Shown: positions 6,182 through 6,546 of the stretch, one piece after another
How the letters are laid out: each line of letters starts with the position of its first letter
Numbering within the stretch: the stretch's first letter is position 1
Source of the DNA: Bacteroidetes bacterium UBA2234
GTDB taxonomy: Bacteria > Bacteroidota > Bacteroidia > NS11-12g > UBA955
Length of the DNA: 6,546 nucleotides
Reading direction: 5' to 3'
NCBI GenBank assembly: GCA_002347985.1
Contig: DDYM01000036.1
Location: 73,950-80,495 of the forward strand
Position numbers and translations under genes: made by a program
Notes under the pieces: model-generated
Seen by the model: the letters and a program-made list of their open reading frames with translations, nothing else
Told to the model about the DNA's origin: nothing
Database searches by the model: none

Positions 6182-6189
6182 CAAAATTA
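6182..6189 (-). promoter_or_regulatory. Promoter -7 box (TAATTTTG) of the DUF3467-pore-paaN operon
   Basis: Read on the minus strand, TAATTTTG matches TAnnTTTG exactly and ends 9 bases before the DUF3467 ATG at 6172. The predicted leader is only about five bases. No convincing TTG -33 element is visible at the right distance. Confidence 0.5.
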
Positions 6190-6245
6190 ATCGCTCGATG
6201 TCATTTTCGCACCACCTTAAACCATTTAGAATTAAATTCGTCTAA

Positions 6246-6268
6246 GAAAGGAAATTTCCGAAAGGAAA
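6246..6268 (+). repeat. GAAAGGAAA direct repeat with overlapping hairpins upstream of the cytochrome gene
   Basis: GAAAGGAAA occurs at 6246-6254 and 6260-6268. Between and across the copies lie a 10-base perfect palindrome GGAAATTTCC (6250-6259) and an alternative stem TTTCC-GAAA-GGAAA (6255-6268) with a GNRA-type loop. The cluster ends 27 bases before the start of the cytochrome-like gene, and could be a protein-binding site or a leader hairpin. Confidence 0.35.
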
Positions 6269-6295
6269 ACCCAGCATTAACACCCTACCATTAAG

Positions 6296-6546
6296 ATGAA
6301 AAAGATCATTCCCTTACTGCTAATAACTCTTGGATTTTTCGCAAATACTCAAGCGCAAACCACCTGGGCTGAACATGTGGCGCCCATTCTTTACAACAGC
6401 TGCACAAACTGCCATATCAGCGGGGGCATCGCTCCGTTTTCTTTGGTTGGATACTCAAATGCTGTTGCTAGCGCTAGCGGAATCGCCGATGCTACACAAA
6501 AACGCAGAATGCCACCCTGGCCCGCCAATCCAAACTACAAGCGATA
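6296..6546 (+). CDS. Exported c-type cytochrome-like protein, N-terminal part (3' truncated)
   Basis: The open frame from ATG 6296 runs off the window after 83 codons. Residues 1-20 are a clear secretion signal (MKKIIPLLLITLGFFANTQA) with likely cleavage before Gln21. The mature part begins TTWAEHVAPILYNSCTNCH. Cys36, Cys39 and His40 form a CxxCH haem c attachment motif, so the protein should be matured outside the cytoplasm. GGIAPFSL (43-50) and RRMPPWPA (70-77) follow, a pattern I know from Bacteroidota haem-domain proteins whose motif runs HxxGxxAPFSL...MPPW; some of these carry a copper monooxygenase-like domain further on. Met72 could be the distal haem ligand (inference). What lies downstream is not visible, so the full function cannot be named. 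It is transcribed divergently from the DUF3467 operon, and the start has no Shine-Dalgarno sequence. Confidence 0.82.
   Translation, partial: MKKIIPLLLITLGFFANTQAQTTWAEHVAPILYNSCTNCHISGGIAPFSLVGYSNAVASASGIADATQKRRMPPWPANPNYKR

Noticed and set aside
6173..6184. TTG at 6184 as start of the DUF3467 gene
   Set aside because: It lies in the TAATTTTG promoter box, and the added residues do not look like part of the family.
6233..6240. TAAATTCG as a -7 box for the cytochrome-like gene
   Set aside because: Mismatch in the core TTTG, no -33 element seen, and AT-rich surroundings make chance likely.
6467..6478. 12-base palindrome GCTAGCGCTAGC
   Set aside because: It is inside the cytochrome-like reading frame, encodes alternating Ala-Ser, and has no other copy here; most likely a codon coincidence.

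Overview
The window looks like ordinary chromosomal DNA from a member of the Bacteroidota. Four things point there. Several genes are preceded by the Bacteroidota -7 promoter consensus TAnnTTTG, with perfect matches before the adenosyltransferase, YceI and DUF3467 genes. None of the visible start codons has a recognisable Shine-Dalgarno sequence. A DUF3467 protein is present, and the GpsA and dipeptidyl peptidase IV sequences have the typical flavour of that phylum. Order or family cannot be assigned from the sequence alone. There are no RNA genes, insertion sequences, phage genes or CRISPR arrays.

Left part (1-3791, all + strand): five housekeeping or accessory genes, probably transcribed mostly as single units because the gaps are 76-113 bases and several carry promoter-like sites. 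They are the C-terminal catalytic part of a DPP IV-type S9 peptidase (entering from the left edge), a Bcp/PrxQ peroxiredoxin, GpsA (glycerol-3-phosphate dehydrogenase), a PduO-type cob(I)alamin adenosyltransferase, and a YceI-family lipoprotein. A perfect 46-base palindrome at 3746-3791 then ends transcription, probably in both directions.

Right part (3830-6172, - strand): a tight three-gene operon read right to left. It encodes a DUF3467 protein, a small two-helix membrane protein resembling a potassium-channel pore with an altered selectivity filter, and a 550-residue PaaN-type aldehyde dehydrogenase without the hydratase domain of E. coli PaaZ. Gaps are 6 and 3 bases, and a TAATTTTG promoter box lies just upstream of the first gene. 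The combination is the least explained part of the window: no other phenylacetate genes are present, and the first two genes have no firm function.

Right edge (6296-6546, + strand): the start of a divergently transcribed exported c-type cytochrome-like protein, cut by the window end. It has a signal peptide, a CTNCH haem motif and an MPPW motif. The 123-base divergent region between it and the DUF3467 gene holds the operon promoter and a short repeat/hairpin cluster.

No gene-free stretch exceeds 300 bases. I do not see a clearly new system; the best candidates for a second look are the pore-like protein and its operon.
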